From Pseudomonas brassicacearum subsp. brassicacearum (GTDB lineage: Bacteria; Pseudomonadota; Gammaproteobacteria; Pseudomonadales; Pseudomonadaceae), in assembly GCF_008801605.1 (NCBI RefSeq), contig NZ_VZPJ01000001.1, positions 496,001 through 560,000 on the forward strand: a stretch of 64,000 nt of DNA. Reading direction: 5' to 3'. Under the pieces are notes generated by a model, which saw only the letters and a program-made list of their open reading frames with translations, was not told where the DNA came from and made no database searches. Shown in pieces: positions 1 through 8,995 of this stretch; the first letter of the stretch is position 1; the number at the start of each line of letters is the position of its first letter. The translations under genes were made by a program, and so were the position numbers.

Positions 1-113
1 GCATGGTGTTCATGGACGGCGGGCAGATCGTGGAGGCTGGAAGCCCCGAAGAAATACTAATAAGTCCGCAAAACCCTCGCACCCAAAGCTTCATTTCTGC
101 CGTTCGAACCTAA
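1..113 (+). CDS. C-terminal end of an amino-acid ABC transporter ATPase (5' partial)
   Basis: The window opens inside a reading frame that stops with TAA at 111-113. The visible residues include VFMDGGQIVEAGSPEEIL followed by P-x-x-x-R-T-x-S-F, the standard tail of GlnQ/HisP-type ATPases that power polar amino-acid uptake at the inner membrane. Walker motifs lie outside the window. The gene ends 39 bp before a family 3 solute-binding protein on the same strand, so the two are probably one importer operon. The family assignment is good; the substrate is unknown. Confidence 0.8.
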   Translation, partial: MVFMDGGQIVEAGSPEEILISPQNPRTQSFISAVRT

Positions 114-152
114 GCGTCCGTTGGCGCTCACAACACTCAAAAGAGAACGACC

Positions 153-977
153 ATGAAGAACTTCGTTATTCCAGCATTGCTCGCAGGCGTTATGGCATCC
201 GGCTTCACCTTTGCCGCCGAGTTGCCGGCCAGCATCAAGGCCAAGGGCGAGATCGTCGTAGCGATCATGCCGAACTACCCGCCGATGGATTTCAAGGACC
301 CGGCCACCAACACCCTCACCGGTCTGGACTATGACCTGGGCAATGCCCTGGCCGAACGCCTGGGCGTGAAGATCAAGTGGCAGGAAACCGGCTTCGAACA
401 AATGATCAACGCCCTGACCACCGACCGCGTGGACATGGTGCTGTCGGGCATGACCGACACCGCCGAACGTCAGGCCAGCGTGACCTTCATCGACTACTTC
501 ACCAGCGGTCCGCAGTTCTACACCCTGCAGAAAAACAAGGACACCAACGAGATCGTCGACCTGTGCGGCAAGAAGGTCGGCACCAGTCGCCGCACCACCT
601 TCCCGACGGAAATCGCCGAGTGGAGCAAGGCCAACTGTGAAGCCGCCGGCAAGCCTGCGATCAATGTGATCGGCACCGAAGGCTCGGCCGACGCCCGTGC
701 GCAACTGCGCCAGAGCCGCATCGACGCGGCCATGCAGGGCAGCGAAACCCTGCCCTACCTCAAGACCCAGGAAAAGGACATGTACAAGACCGTCGGCCTG
801 CCGATCTCCAAGCAGTTCAGCGGGATGGGTGTGAGCAAGAAAAAACCCGAACTCAGCGAAGCGGTGAAAGTTGCGCTGCAGAGCATGATCGATGACGGCA
901 GCTACCAGGCGATCCTGAAGAAGTGGGACTTGGAACTGGGTGCGATCAAGACCGTGACCATCAACGCCGGGAAGTAA
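153..977 (+). CDS. Amino-acid ABC transporter periplasmic substrate-binding protein (family 3)
   Basis: This 274-residue protein begins with a clear signal peptide (basic MKN, hydrophobic core, likely cleavage after TFAA near residue 23). The mature part has the family 3 pattern: GEIVVAIMPNYPPMDFKD, then LTGLDYDLGNALAERLG, and a domain with DMVLSGMTDTAERQASVTFIDY. Length and layout fit polar amino-acid binding proteins. It should capture the ligand in the periplasm and deliver it to permeases encoded upstream of the window. It follows the ATPase tail by 39 bp and precedes a REP pair, so it probably ends that operon. The ligand cannot be read from sequence. Confidence 0.88.
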   Translation: MKNFVIPALLAGVMASGFTFAAELPASIKAKGEIVVAIMPNYPPMDFKDPATNTLTGLDYDLGNALAERLGVKIKWQETGFEQMINALTTDRVDMVLSGMTDTAERQASVTFIDYFTSGPQFYTLQKNKDTNEIVDLCGKKVGTSRRTTFPTEIAEWSKANCEAAGKPAINVIGTEGSADARAQLRQSRIDAAMQGSETLPYLKTQEKDMYKTVGLPISKQFSGMGVSKKKPELSEAVKVALQSMIDDGSYQAILKKWDLELGAIKTVTINAGK

Positions 978-1000
978 CCGCGCAGGCAACCTGAATCCAA

Positions 1001-1090
1001 TGTGGGAGCGAGCTTGCTCGCGCATGCAGTGTGTCATTCAACGTCACTGCTGCCTGACTTGACGCCTTCGCGAGCAAGCCCGCTCCCACA
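1001..1090. repeat. Pair of inverted REP elements
   Basis: TGTGGGAGCGAGCTTGCTCG at 1001-1020 faces its imperfect reverse complement (CGCGAGCAAGCCCGCTCCCA) at 1070-1089, with about 50 bp between them. This is the typical Pseudomonas REP doublet. It sits between the binding-protein gene and the deacetylase operon and may also act as a transcriptional punctuation hairpin. Confidence 0.85.
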
Positions 1091-1129
1091 AGGGTCTGGT
1101 GTTTACAGATAAACAATGGAGCACTACAG

Positions 1130-1978
1130 ATGTCCTCCTCGCCCCAACCCACCTGGCCTGACAAATACAAGGCCTGCCTGGCCCTGGCCTTCGACCTCGA
1201 TGGCCCGACCGGTGACGCCATGCTCAACGGCTCGATCTGGCGCAAGCCCGAGTATTTCGGTTTCGGTGGCTATGGCCCTTACCGGGCGCTACCACGCCTG
1301 CTCGATCTGCTCGACGAGTTCCGTATCCCGACGACATTCTTCGTGCCGGCCTGGATCGTAGAGAACTGGCCGAGACAGTGCCAGGCGATTGTCGAGCGCG
1401 GGCATGAGGTGGCTTATCACGGCTACAAACACGAATCTTTTTACGCCCTGACGCTGGATCAGCAAAAAGAGGTGATGAACACCTCCCGCGAGGTGTTCTG
1501 GAAACACCTGAACATTCGCGCCGAAGGTTTTCGTACGCCGTCCGGCGACTGGCGTGCCGAAACCCCGGCAATGCTGGTGGAGGCCGGTGTTACCTACTCC
1601 AGCAGCATGCGCGGTGATGATCGACCGTACCTGGTGAACGTACCGGGGTTCGATACGCCGCTGGTGGAAATCCCTGGCCGCTGGGAAATGGACGACTACG
1701 CCTCCCTCGCCTACACCCGCGCGCCGAACTTCCCATCCGGGCTGGACCGCACGGCCAGCTACGCGCTGACCTTGGATAACTGGTGCCGCGAATACGACGG
1801 CGCGATGGACGAAGGGTTATGCCTGACCACCCTGTTCCACCCCAAGATTACCGGTAAGCCGGGGCGCATCCTGCTGCTGGAAAAACTCTTCGAACACATG
1901 CGCCAGCGCGACGACGTGTGGTTCGCCACCTGCCGCGACGTCGCCCAGTGGTGGCTGAAGGAGCATCACCATGGCTGA
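1130..1978 (+). CDS. NodB-fold (polysaccharide deacetylase family) hydrolase, copy A
   Basis: The 282-residue protein carries the motifs of the cyclic-imidase/PuuE-like branch of the polysaccharide deacetylase family: FDLDGPTG near residue 23 (metal Asp), YHGYKHESF near residue 97 (metal His pair), TPSGDWR and LFHPKITGKPGR near the C-terminus. No signal peptide is present, which favours a cytosolic amide, imide or ureide hydrolase over a cell-wall enzyme. It overlaps the next gene by 8 bp; that gene is a paralogue. An MmgE/PrpD gene and an MFS carrier follow. The substrate is unknown. Confidence 0.8.
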   Translation: MSSSPQPTWPDKYKACLALAFDLDGPTGDAMLNGSIWRKPEYFGFGGYGPYRALPRLLDLLDEFRIPTTFFVPAWIVENWPRQCQAIVERGHEVAYHGYKHESFYALTLDQQKEVMNTSREVFWKHLNIRAEGFRTPSGDWRAETPAMLVEAGVTYSSSMRGDDRPYLVNVPGFDTPLVEIPGRWEMDDYASLAYTRAPNFPSGLDRTASYALTLDNWCREYDGAMDEGLCLTTLFHPKITGKPGRILLLEKLFEHMRQRDDVWFATCRDVAQWWLKEHHHG

Positions 1979-2858
1979 TTCCACTCTCTGGCCCAAAGGC
2001 TATCGCTGCGCCGTGGTACTGACCGTCGATTACAACGACATCCACGGCATCCTGACCCAAGCCCCGGAAGTCGCCGGACGTGACAAGACCTTGTCGGTAT
2101 GGCGCTACGGCACCCAACGCGGCGTGGAGCGGTTGCTCGGCCTGTTCAAGGAACTCGGGGTCTCCAGCAGTTGGTTTGTCCCCGGTATCGTTGCGCAGGA
2201 AAACCCCGAACACATTCAGGCGATCCAGGCCGACGGCCATGAAATCGCCTGCGCTGGCTATCGTCATCAGGACTACGACACGCTGGACCTGGCCGCCCAA
2301 AGCGATGACATCGCCAAGGGCTGTGAGGCCCTGGCCGGGCTGACCGGCCAGCGTCCGCTCGGCTTTAGAATCCCGGCGGGCAATGGTGCGCCGGGGTTCA
2401 TCGAGACCTTGAAAGCCCAGGGCATTCATTGGTCCTCGTCATGGCGCGGCGATGACTTGCCATTCGCTCACCCGACTGCCCCCAGCGTCATTGAACTGCC
2501 TCTGCATTATGAACTGGAAGACGAGCCTTACTTCGCCTTCAACTTGAGCCCGGCGGTGCCGCCGGGGCAATCGCGGATCGCGTCCTACAGCCATACCTTG
2601 GGCAACCTGCGAATGGACTTCGCCGGGTTTCATCGCTTTGGCCTGTGCTACGTGCTTCGCCTGCACCCGGAAATCATCGCCACGCCGGGACGGATAGGCG
2701 TGTTGCGCGAGTTGATCGAGGGCATTCAGCAGCACGATGACGTGTGGATCGCCACGGGTGCCGAGGTCGCGCGGTGGTGGGCAGAAACCGCAACGCCGGT
2801 CGCCGAGGATCATCCGGCGTCAGTTTACGAGCGACATTATCGGGATTACGTTTTATGA
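1971..2858 (+). CDS. NodB-fold hydrolase, copy B, with an altered metal site
   Basis: This 295-residue paralogue of the preceding gene starts inside its 3' end. It aligns over its whole length (TVDYNDIHG at the start, AGYRHQDYD near residue 94, RIPAGNGAPG, LRLHPEIIATPGR). Where copy A has H-G-Y-x-H it has A-G-Y-x-H, so the first metal-binding His is missing, and the leading Asp motif is also changed. It may have another metal geometry or be a partner subunit of copy A. Its stop codon overlaps the next start in an ATGA. Confidence 0.75.
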   Translation: MADSTLWPKGYRCAVVLTVDYNDIHGILTQAPEVAGRDKTLSVWRYGTQRGVERLLGLFKELGVSSSWFVPGIVAQENPEHIQAIQADGHEIACAGYRHQDYDTLDLAAQSDDIAKGCEALAGLTGQRPLGFRIPAGNGAPGFIETLKAQGIHWSSSWRGDDLPFAHPTAPSVIELPLHYELEDEPYFAFNLSPAVPPGQSRIASYSHTLGNLRMDFAGFHRFGLCYVLRLHPEIIATPGRIGVLRELIEGIQQHDDVWIATGAEVARWWAETATPVAEDHPASVYERHYRDYVL

Positions 2859-4246
2859 GCGAACGTCTACAACGTCTGGCGCAATTCTGTGTGGACCTGC
2901 GGTTTGAAGATTTGCCGCCTGCCTTGGTGGCGCAAGCCAAGCGGCACATTCTCGATACGTTCGGCGCCACGCTGGCCGGAGCCGATAGCGGTGTCGCAGA
3001 ACAGGCGCGCAAGGTGTTTGTCGGTGAAACGGGTGAGGTGTCGGTTTGGGGCACTGATCTGCAGGTTGGCGCGGCTCAGGCAGCAATGCTTAACGGTGTT
3101 GCCGCCCATGCCCTGGAGCTGGACGACACCGGTGGCTGCGATCATTCCGGTGCCGTTGTGCTGCCAGCAGTGATGGCGGCAGTTTCGCAGCTTGCACGGC
3201 CAGTGAGTGGTCGTGAGCTCATCAGCGCCGTAGTGATCGGCTATGAAGTGGGTCGTCGGGTGCTCGAAGCATGCGGTGGCTATTCAGCCCACAACGGCGC
3301 CGGTTGGCATTCCACCGCGACCTGTGGAGTGTTCGGTGCGGCAGCAGCCAGCACGCGGATCCTGGGCCTGGATGCGCGGCAAACCCTCGCGGCGCTAGGC
3401 ATTGCCGGTAGCTTCAGCGGTGGCCTGTGGGCCTTCATCCACGACGGCTCGCAAAGCAAGAAGCTGCACAGCGGACGTGCCGCAGAAGGTGGGCTACTGG
3501 CGGCGCGGTTTGCCCAACAAGGCATCAGCGGGCCGACGCAGTTGTTCGATGAGGTCTGGGGTGGTTTTCTGAAAACCCTCGCCCCGAAGACCTCCATGCC
3601 CGAAGCGCTGGATGCGGACCTCGGTGTGGTCTGGAAGCTCGCCCGCTGCTCGATCAAACCCTATGCCTCCTGCCGCGGGACCCATTCGGCCATCGACGCC
3701 CTGGGGCTGCTGCTGGATCAATTGAATGCACAGGTCGACCAGGTTGAAGACGTGCTGGTGCGGCTGAGCGGGTTTCTTCACAACATGTGTGGCGGCCGGG
3801 ACGTCAGCACCCTTGCAGCGGCGCAAATGAGCCTGTCATATGCCTTGGCCGCACGACTGGTGCAAGGGCATTGTCGATTGCAGGCGTATGACGATTCACA
3901 ACGTAACGATCCGCGCATGACCCAATGGCTGTCGCGCATTCACCTTGAAGTCGACCCGCGTCTGTCCGAGGATGGCGAGCCCATGGTGACGCTGCGGACC
4001 GTGGATGGCCGGCAGGCGAGCTTGTGCGTAGAAGTGCCATTGGGCGCACCAGGCAATCCGCTGACCGATGTGGCTCTGGAACAGAAGTTTTTCAGCCTGG
4101 CGATGCGGGTGATGCCGCGGGAACAGGCTGAAGGATTGCTGGGGCAACTGTGGCGCATTGAAGAACTGCAATCGGTACGCACACTGGATCGGTGGCTTGT
4201 CCGCGATAGCCGCGACGCGGTATTGCGGCGAACGCCAAACATCTGA
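2855..4246 (+). CDS. MmgE/PrpD family protein
   Basis: The start chosen is the ATG at 2855, which overlaps the upstream stop (ATGA), giving 463 residues; a longer in-frame extension lies inside the previous gene and has no support. MmgE/PrpD features are AKRHILDTFGATLAG near residue 35, NGVAAHALELDDTGG with the catalytic-type Asp pair, and a central WHSTATCGVFGAAAA stretch. The family includes 2-methylcitrate dehydratase, cis-aconitate decarboxylase and many catabolic enzymes of unknown substrate. Its coupling to two NodB-fold hydrolases and an MFS carrier points to a small-molecule catabolic operon, not the propionate pathway. Confidence 0.8.
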   Translation: MSERLQRLAQFCVDLRFEDLPPALVAQAKRHILDTFGATLAGADSGVAEQARKVFVGETGEVSVWGTDLQVGAAQAAMLNGVAAHALELDDTGGCDHSGAVVLPAVMAAVSQLARPVSGRELISAVVIGYEVGRRVLEACGGYSAHNGAGWHSTATCGVFGAAAASTRILGLDARQTLAALGIAGSFSGGLWAFIHDGSQSKKLHSGRAAEGGLLAARFAQQGISGPTQLFDEVWGGFLKTLAPKTSMPEALDADLGVVWKLARCSIKPYASCRGTHSAIDALGLLLDQLNAQVDQVEDVLVRLSGFLHNMCGGRDVSTLAAAQMSLSYALAARLVQGHCRLQAYDDSQRNDPRMTQWLSRIHLEVDPRLSEDGEPMVTLRTVDGRQASLCVEVPLGAPGNPLTDVALEQKFFSLAMRVMPREQAEGLLGQLWRIEELQSVRTLDRWLVRDSRDAVLRRTPNI

Positions 4247-4266
4247 ATAAGGACATTTGCACCACC

Positions 4267-5445
4267 GTGGCCACTTACTCGCTCGTTATCCGACGCTTGA
4301 TGATCGTTTCACTGACCATCGTCGTCAGCCGCGCCATTACCAGTCCATTGCTCACGCTATTTTTGAGCAACAAGTTGGGCCTCAACCAACAAGATGTCGG
4401 CTTGCTGCTCGGTATCGCAGTGTTCATCGCCACCCTGTTGGCGCTGTATGGCGGATATGTCATCGATCGCCTGGAAAAGCGCCGCCTGCTGATCCTGGCG
4501 ATGCTCTCCAGTGCCATCGGTTTCATCCTGCTGACCTTTGCCGAAAACCTCTACCTGACCACCATGACCGTGGTGATCACCGAGACCGCGTCAGCGCTGT
4601 TCCTTATCGGTTCGAAAGCGATCCTCAGCGAAAACCTGCCCATGGGCCAGCGCGCCAAGGCATTTTCCCTGCGCTACACCCTGACCAACATCGGCTATGC
4701 CACCGGCCCCATGCTCGGCGTGGTGATTGCCGGTGTCTACCCGATAGCGCCGTTCCTGATCGCCGCTGGCATCGCGTTTTTCAGCATCTTCCTGATGACC
4801 GGCATCCCCAGGGATGCCGCGCCGCCAGCGGTCATTGGTCAACCACCCAGTTTTCTCAAGACGCTCAAGACCCTGAAAAACGACCGTACCCTGATCATGT
4901 TCACGTGCGGCTGCCTGCTCAGCACCGTGGTGCACGGACGCTTCACCCTCTACTTGTCGCAATACCTGCTGGTGACCCACGAATCCAAACGCGCGCTGGA
5001 CATCATGGCCGCCCTGCTCGCCTGCAACGCCATCACCGTAATTGTGCTGCAATACCAGATCGGCCGGTTCCTCGATCGCGAGAAGTTGCGCTACTGGATT
5101 GCCGCGGGCACCAGCCTGTTCATGCTTGGCCTGATCGGCTTCAGCCTGGCGGACGACATGGTGAGCTGGTGCGTGGCGATGTTCATTTTCACCCTCGGTG
5201 AAATGATCATTTACCCGGCCGAATTCCTTTTCGTCGATACCCTGGCCCCGGAAAAACTGCGCGGCAGCTACTACGGTGCTCAAAACCTGGCAGCGCTCGG
5301 CGGCGCCCTGAGCCCGGTGATCTGCGGATACCTGCTGATGCACACCCCGGCACCGACGATGTTCTATGCGTTGAGCGCGCTGACCGCGATGGGAGGCCTG
5401 CTGTGCTTCATGAGTGGTCGCCGGATGGCTATTGTGAAAAAGTAA
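4267..5445 (+). CDS. MFS transporter
   Basis: A 392-residue membrane protein with about twelve hydrophobic segments. The MFS signature is at the loop after helix 2, with GGYVIDRLEKRR near residue 60. The start is a GTG at 4267, 20 bp after the MmgE/PrpD stop, with AAGGAC upstream. The layout resembles MdtH/YajR-like single-component exporters, but importers share it. It is the last gene of the operon starting at 1130 and may move the substrate or product of those enzymes. Confidence 0.82.
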   Translation: MATYSLVIRRLMIVSLTIVVSRAITSPLLTLFLSNKLGLNQQDVGLLLGIAVFIATLLALYGGYVIDRLEKRRLLILAMLSSAIGFILLTFAENLYLTTMTVVITETASALFLIGSKAILSENLPMGQRAKAFSLRYTLTNIGYATGPMLGVVIAGVYPIAPFLIAAGIAFFSIFLMTGIPRDAAPPAVIGQPPSFLKTLKTLKNDRTLIMFTCGCLLSTVVHGRFTLYLSQYLLVTHESKRALDIMAALLACNAITVIVLQYQIGRFLDREKLRYWIAAGTSLFMLGLIGFSLADDMVSWCVAMFIFTLGEMIIYPAEFLFVDTLAPEKLRGSYYGAQNLAALGGALSPVICGYLLMHTPAPTMFYALSALTAMGGLLCFMSGRRMAIVKK

Positions 5446-5573
5446 TGTCGTAAACCAGCACCTGTCAGGCTTCTATTACGACGCCTGAGCGCGCGGCGCG
5501 ATGAAATTTATTGCAGAGCCGGATATGCTAAGGCGCCATCCCCCCGGCTGGCCTGGCTTGCAAGGAATGCGTC

Positions 5574-6014
5574 ATGGAGTTCGTGGTTCATAGCTATTGC
5601 CTGAAAGGCGCACGCCAGGAGCCTTTGCTGCCCCCTGTCACCCTGACACCGAGCTCGTTGACCTTGACGGTCGCCGAGCTCATTCACCTGACCGTTGCCG
5701 AGCAGATCGCCGCGCTGTCGGTCCAGCACTGGCTGGAACACGTATCGCTGCGTGAAGTGCTCGACCGCCAATACCTGAGCGAGCGGGACGTTCTTCAGCA
5801 AGCCAGTGAAGGTGCGGTGGTCATGCCCCAAGCCAGCGCACCTCCAGACCTGGATGTCGGCGTTGAGGTCGAGCGAGCCCTGAAGGGTTTTGAGGCCCGT
5901 GCGTTCCGCGTCCTGCACAACGGCGTCATGCTGCAAAGTCTCGATGAGACAATCGAATTGAGCCCCCCTTCCACCCTCGCGTTTATCCGCCTGGTGCCGC
6001 TGATTGGCGGTTGA
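5574..6014 (+). CDS. Hypothetical 146-residue protein paired with a DUF4132-type protein
   Basis: The ATG at 5574 has AAGGAA seven bases upstream. The protein has no signal peptide or membrane segment; it opens with MEFVVHSYC and has a regular alternation of short strands and helices. I do not recognise the family. It ends 30 bp before the 976-residue DUF4132-type gene on the same strand, so the two are probably co-transcribed. Confidence 0.65.
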   Translation: MEFVVHSYCLKGARQEPLLPPVTLTPSSLTLTVAELIHLTVAEQIAALSVQHWLEHVSLREVLDRQYLSERDVLQQASEGAVVMPQASAPPDLDVGVEVERALKGFEARAFRVLHNGVMLQSLDETIELSPPSTLAFIRLVPLIGG

Positions 6015-6044
6015 TTCTCGTCACTCTCTTCCTCGGATACCCTC

Positions 6045-8975
6045 ATGCAATCACGCCGTCCTGTGCCCGAACAAGCCACACGCCTCGCTGCGCTGCGAGC
6101 ATTCTGTGATAGAGCGCTGGATGACTATCCCGAGCTCAGCCCATATGACCAATTCGAGCCCGATTTCTGGGACGGCATCGACTGCCTGCGCATAGCCGAT
6201 GACTGGGTCAGGCAGCATCCCCAGGAGGGGCCCAAAGCACTGGCTGATGGTTTTGTGTTCCCGACCGTTTGGGACGATCTGGAGGACCGCCGCGATCAAC
6301 AGCGCTATGGCCTGCAGTATCGACTCTGCGATGCGTGGATCACGGCTCACCCGGATGCCTATTCACTGGAGCAGATCTGCGCGCGGCTGCAGCACATGCT
6401 GCAATTTGCCTTCGAGGACAGTGACTATCCATTGCCCACTGACGAAGATGGCCCGGCCTATTACCGAAGAAGCCCGGACCAGGCCTGGGCCTTGCCTGAC
6501 GTCCCTACGTGCATCAGTCGCCTGAGCAATTACCCGCCCACCCCGGCCTGGCAGACCTTCGCCCAATGGTTGCTGGACGGCAGCTGGAACCGCGAGCAGC
6601 CCCCTTCAGCGCCCGGTGACGAACAAAGGAAAATCGCCGACGCGTATATCTACGTGCACAAGGAAATCCAGCGCATCGCGCTGGGCCTGCTGGAAGCGGG
6701 CCGCCTCGACTACCCTCGCTTCGTCCGGGCAGCCAATACCTGGGGCCGCGCCATGATGTTCTACGCCGACGACGCCGGGCTGGACAGCGATGATGTGGAC
6801 CTGGATCGGTACGCCGAGGAAGCGTTCGACGAGGACGATTCAAACGACGAGGCCGCGGAAGACGAAGGCCTTGATGATGAGTCGTCCCAGAGCGATGAGC
6901 CCCCCACTGAAGAAGCTGCTGCGGCGCCCCCTGAACTGGCGAACTTCACCGTTCGTTATGTCGAGGACGCCCTGGCTGGATTGCCCGCTAACGCCGAGAA
7001 GCTGGCTGACACCTTCCGTTCGGTCGAGGTGTATCAGACCCGCTGGTTGCTGCAGGCCCTGGCGGTCGTCGAACGACTGGGCATGACGCCGGATAACTTT
7101 CTCGACGGATTTGGCTACACGGCCGCGGTGCTCGAACGCTTCCTGTCGCTTCAGGCGTTGCCCAAGCACCCGTCGGCAGAGCTGCTCCCGGCGCTGACCG
7201 GTTTGTCCAGAAACAGCCTGCTGACTGCCCTGCCCTACGCCGGACAAGCCAGCCGTGTGGTGCTCGACGCGCTCGGTTGGAGTGATCTGCAAGCCTTCCA
7301 GCGTGAATACCTGAACATTGCCCTGGCACCTCAGTCCGGCTGGGGCACCGACCTGCCCAATACGCTGGATGAAACCGTGGGTGTGGTGGACCGCTACCTG
7401 CTGGACAAGGCACTGGCCGAAGCCGACCCCGACCACCTGCGCGAATACCTCGCGGCACTTGAACCCTCGCACTGGGCATTTCCCGAGACGCGTGTGCTGC
7501 TCGACGCCTACCAGGGCATCGGTCGACCGGCACTGGAAAAGAAGTTGGCCCGCCACGCACAGCCGGCCATGCGTATCTATGGCCTGCTGCCCGTCAAGGA
7601 TGCGGACGACGTACGCCAACGCTATCTGACCCTCAAGAAACTGCACAAAGAGGTGCGCAAATACGGCGCTCAACGCCAGGCCAACTCCCACGCGGCGGTG
7701 CAGGCAGGCCTGGAAAACCTGGCGCGTGTCGCCGGTTACCCCTCGGCGATTCGCCTGGAATGGGCCATGGAATCGCAGATCGCCGAATCCGCGCTGACGG
7801 CCGCCACCATCGATGGCTATGACGTCACGCTCGTCATCGACGGCTTGTCGCCCACCTTGCACATCTGCAAAGCCGGAAAAACACTCAAGACCGCGCCGCC
7901 TGCGGTGCGCAAAAACCCAGACTTCATCGCCCTCAAAACGCAGCAGACCCAGCTCAAGGAACAGATCGCCCGCTTCTGCCGCACCCTGGAAACGATGATG
8001 AGCAGCGGCGAAACCCTGGCTCTGGACGACCTGAAGCCGCTGTTGAAAATGCCCGCGGTTCGCCTGCTGCTCGAACAGCTGATTGTGCAAGCCGACGACG
8101 CTACGCTGGGCTGGCTCGATGCCGCAACGCTGACGGTGACTGACCTGGAAGGCCGCCAGCACGTCGCTGAAAAGACTCTGCGTATCGCTCACCCTTTTCA
8201 TCTGTTCACGGCCGGACAACTGTCGGCCTGGCAGAAAGAAGTGGTGACCCAGCGCCGCGTGCAGCCGTTCAAACAGGCCTTTCGCGAGCTGTACCTGTTA
8301 ACACCTGCTGAGCGAGACACCGGCCTGTGGTCCAACCGATTTGCCGGCCACCGCCTCAAAGGCAAAGTCGCCGCCCGGTTGCTGCAGGTCCGCAACTGGT
8401 CGACCTCAAGCGTCGAGGACATCTACTACGAGAGCAAAGAGCACGGCATATACGCCATGTTCAACTTTCTGGATACCGGCCATTATCTCTCGGAAACAGA
8501 ACACTTTACCTTCGACACGATTGCGTTCCACCGCGACCAAAAAGCCCTACCCCTTGAGCAAGTACCACCGCTGCTGTTCTCGGAAATCATGCGCGACGCC
8601 GACCTGCTGGTCTCCGTGGCCCACACCGCAGACGACTACAGCACCAGCCAAGAAACCCTGCAACGCCGCGCCGAACTGGTCGGTGAGTTGGTTCGAGGGC
8701 TAGGGCTGCGAAACGTTAAATGTGAAGGGCATTTTCTGCACATTACCGGCCAGCGTGCGAACTACCGCATTCATCTGGGCAGCGCGGCCATCCATATCGA
8801 ACCTGGCAACTACCTGTGCATCGTGCCCGCAGGCAGCAGCTCCACGGAGTTCTACCTGCCGTTCGCCGACACCGACAGGAAAATGGCCGAGGTGTTGAGC
8901 AAGATGTTTCTGCTGCTGGACGACATGAACATCACCGACAACCTGATACTGGAGCAGATACAGCGCGGCGGCTGA
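6045..8975 (+). CDS. DUF4132-type (MolR-like) large cytosolic protein
   Basis: A 976-residue soluble protein. A strongly acidic stretch lies near residues 243-295. The middle is helical and repeat-like. Near residues 745-780 it has the DUF4132 block (PFKQAFRELYLLTPAER, then SNRFAGHRLKG and RNW), and the last hundred residues (YRIHLGSAAIHIEPGNYLCIVP) resemble the DUF7737 tail of the same architecture. Related Pseudomonas proteins are annotated MolR-like but have no firm biochemical role. The gene is co-directional with the 146-residue orphan and converges on a LysR gene 20 bp away. The domain call rests on recalled family motifs. Confidence 0.72.
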   Translation: MQSRRPVPEQATRLAALRAFCDRALDDYPELSPYDQFEPDFWDGIDCLRIADDWVRQHPQEGPKALADGFVFPTVWDDLEDRRDQQRYGLQYRLCDAWITAHPDAYSLEQICARLQHMLQFAFEDSDYPLPTDEDGPAYYRRSPDQAWALPDVPTCISRLSNYPPTPAWQTFAQWLLDGSWNREQPPSAPGDEQRKIADAYIYVHKEIQRIALGLLEAGRLDYPRFVRAANTWGRAMMFYADDAGLDSDDVDLDRYAEEAFDEDDSNDEAAEDEGLDDESSQSDEPPTEEAAAAPPELANFTVRYVEDALAGLPANAEKLADTFRSVEVYQTRWLLQALAVVERLGMTPDNFLDGFGYTAAVLERFLSLQALPKHPSAELLPALTGLSRNSLLTALPYAGQASRVVLDALGWSDLQAFQREYLNIALAPQSGWGTDLPNTLDETVGVVDRYLLDKALAEADPDHLREYLAALEPSHWAFPETRVLLDAYQGIGRPALEKKLARHAQPAMRIYGLLPVKDADDVRQRYLTLKKLHKEVRKYGAQRQANSHAAVQAGLENLARVAGYPSAIRLEWAMESQIAESALTAATIDGYDVTLVIDGLSPTLHICKAGKTLKTAPPAVRKNPDFIALKTQQTQLKEQIARFCRTLETMMSSGETLALDDLKPLLKMPAVRLLLEQLIVQADDATLGWLDAATLTVTDLEGRQHVAEKTLRIAHPFHLFTAGQLSAWQKEVVTQRRVQPFKQAFRELYLLTPAERDTGLWSNRFAGHRLKGKVAARLLQVRNWSTSSVEDIYYESKEHGIYAMFNFLDTGHYLSETEHFTFDTIAFHRDQKALPLEQVPPLLFSEIMRDADLLVSVAHTADDYSTSQETLQRRAELVGELVRGLGLRNVKCEGHFLHITGQRANYRIHLGSAAIHIEPGNYLCIVPAGSSSTEFYLPFADTDRKMAEVLSKMFLLLDDMNITDNLILEQIQRGG

Positions 8976-8995
8976 TGTTCAAAAATTCACCCGAC

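Noticed and set aside
6840..8219. 459-residue minus-strand frame opposite the DUF4132-type gene
   Set aside because: No ribosome-binding site or family pattern; the plus-strand protein matches known motifs.
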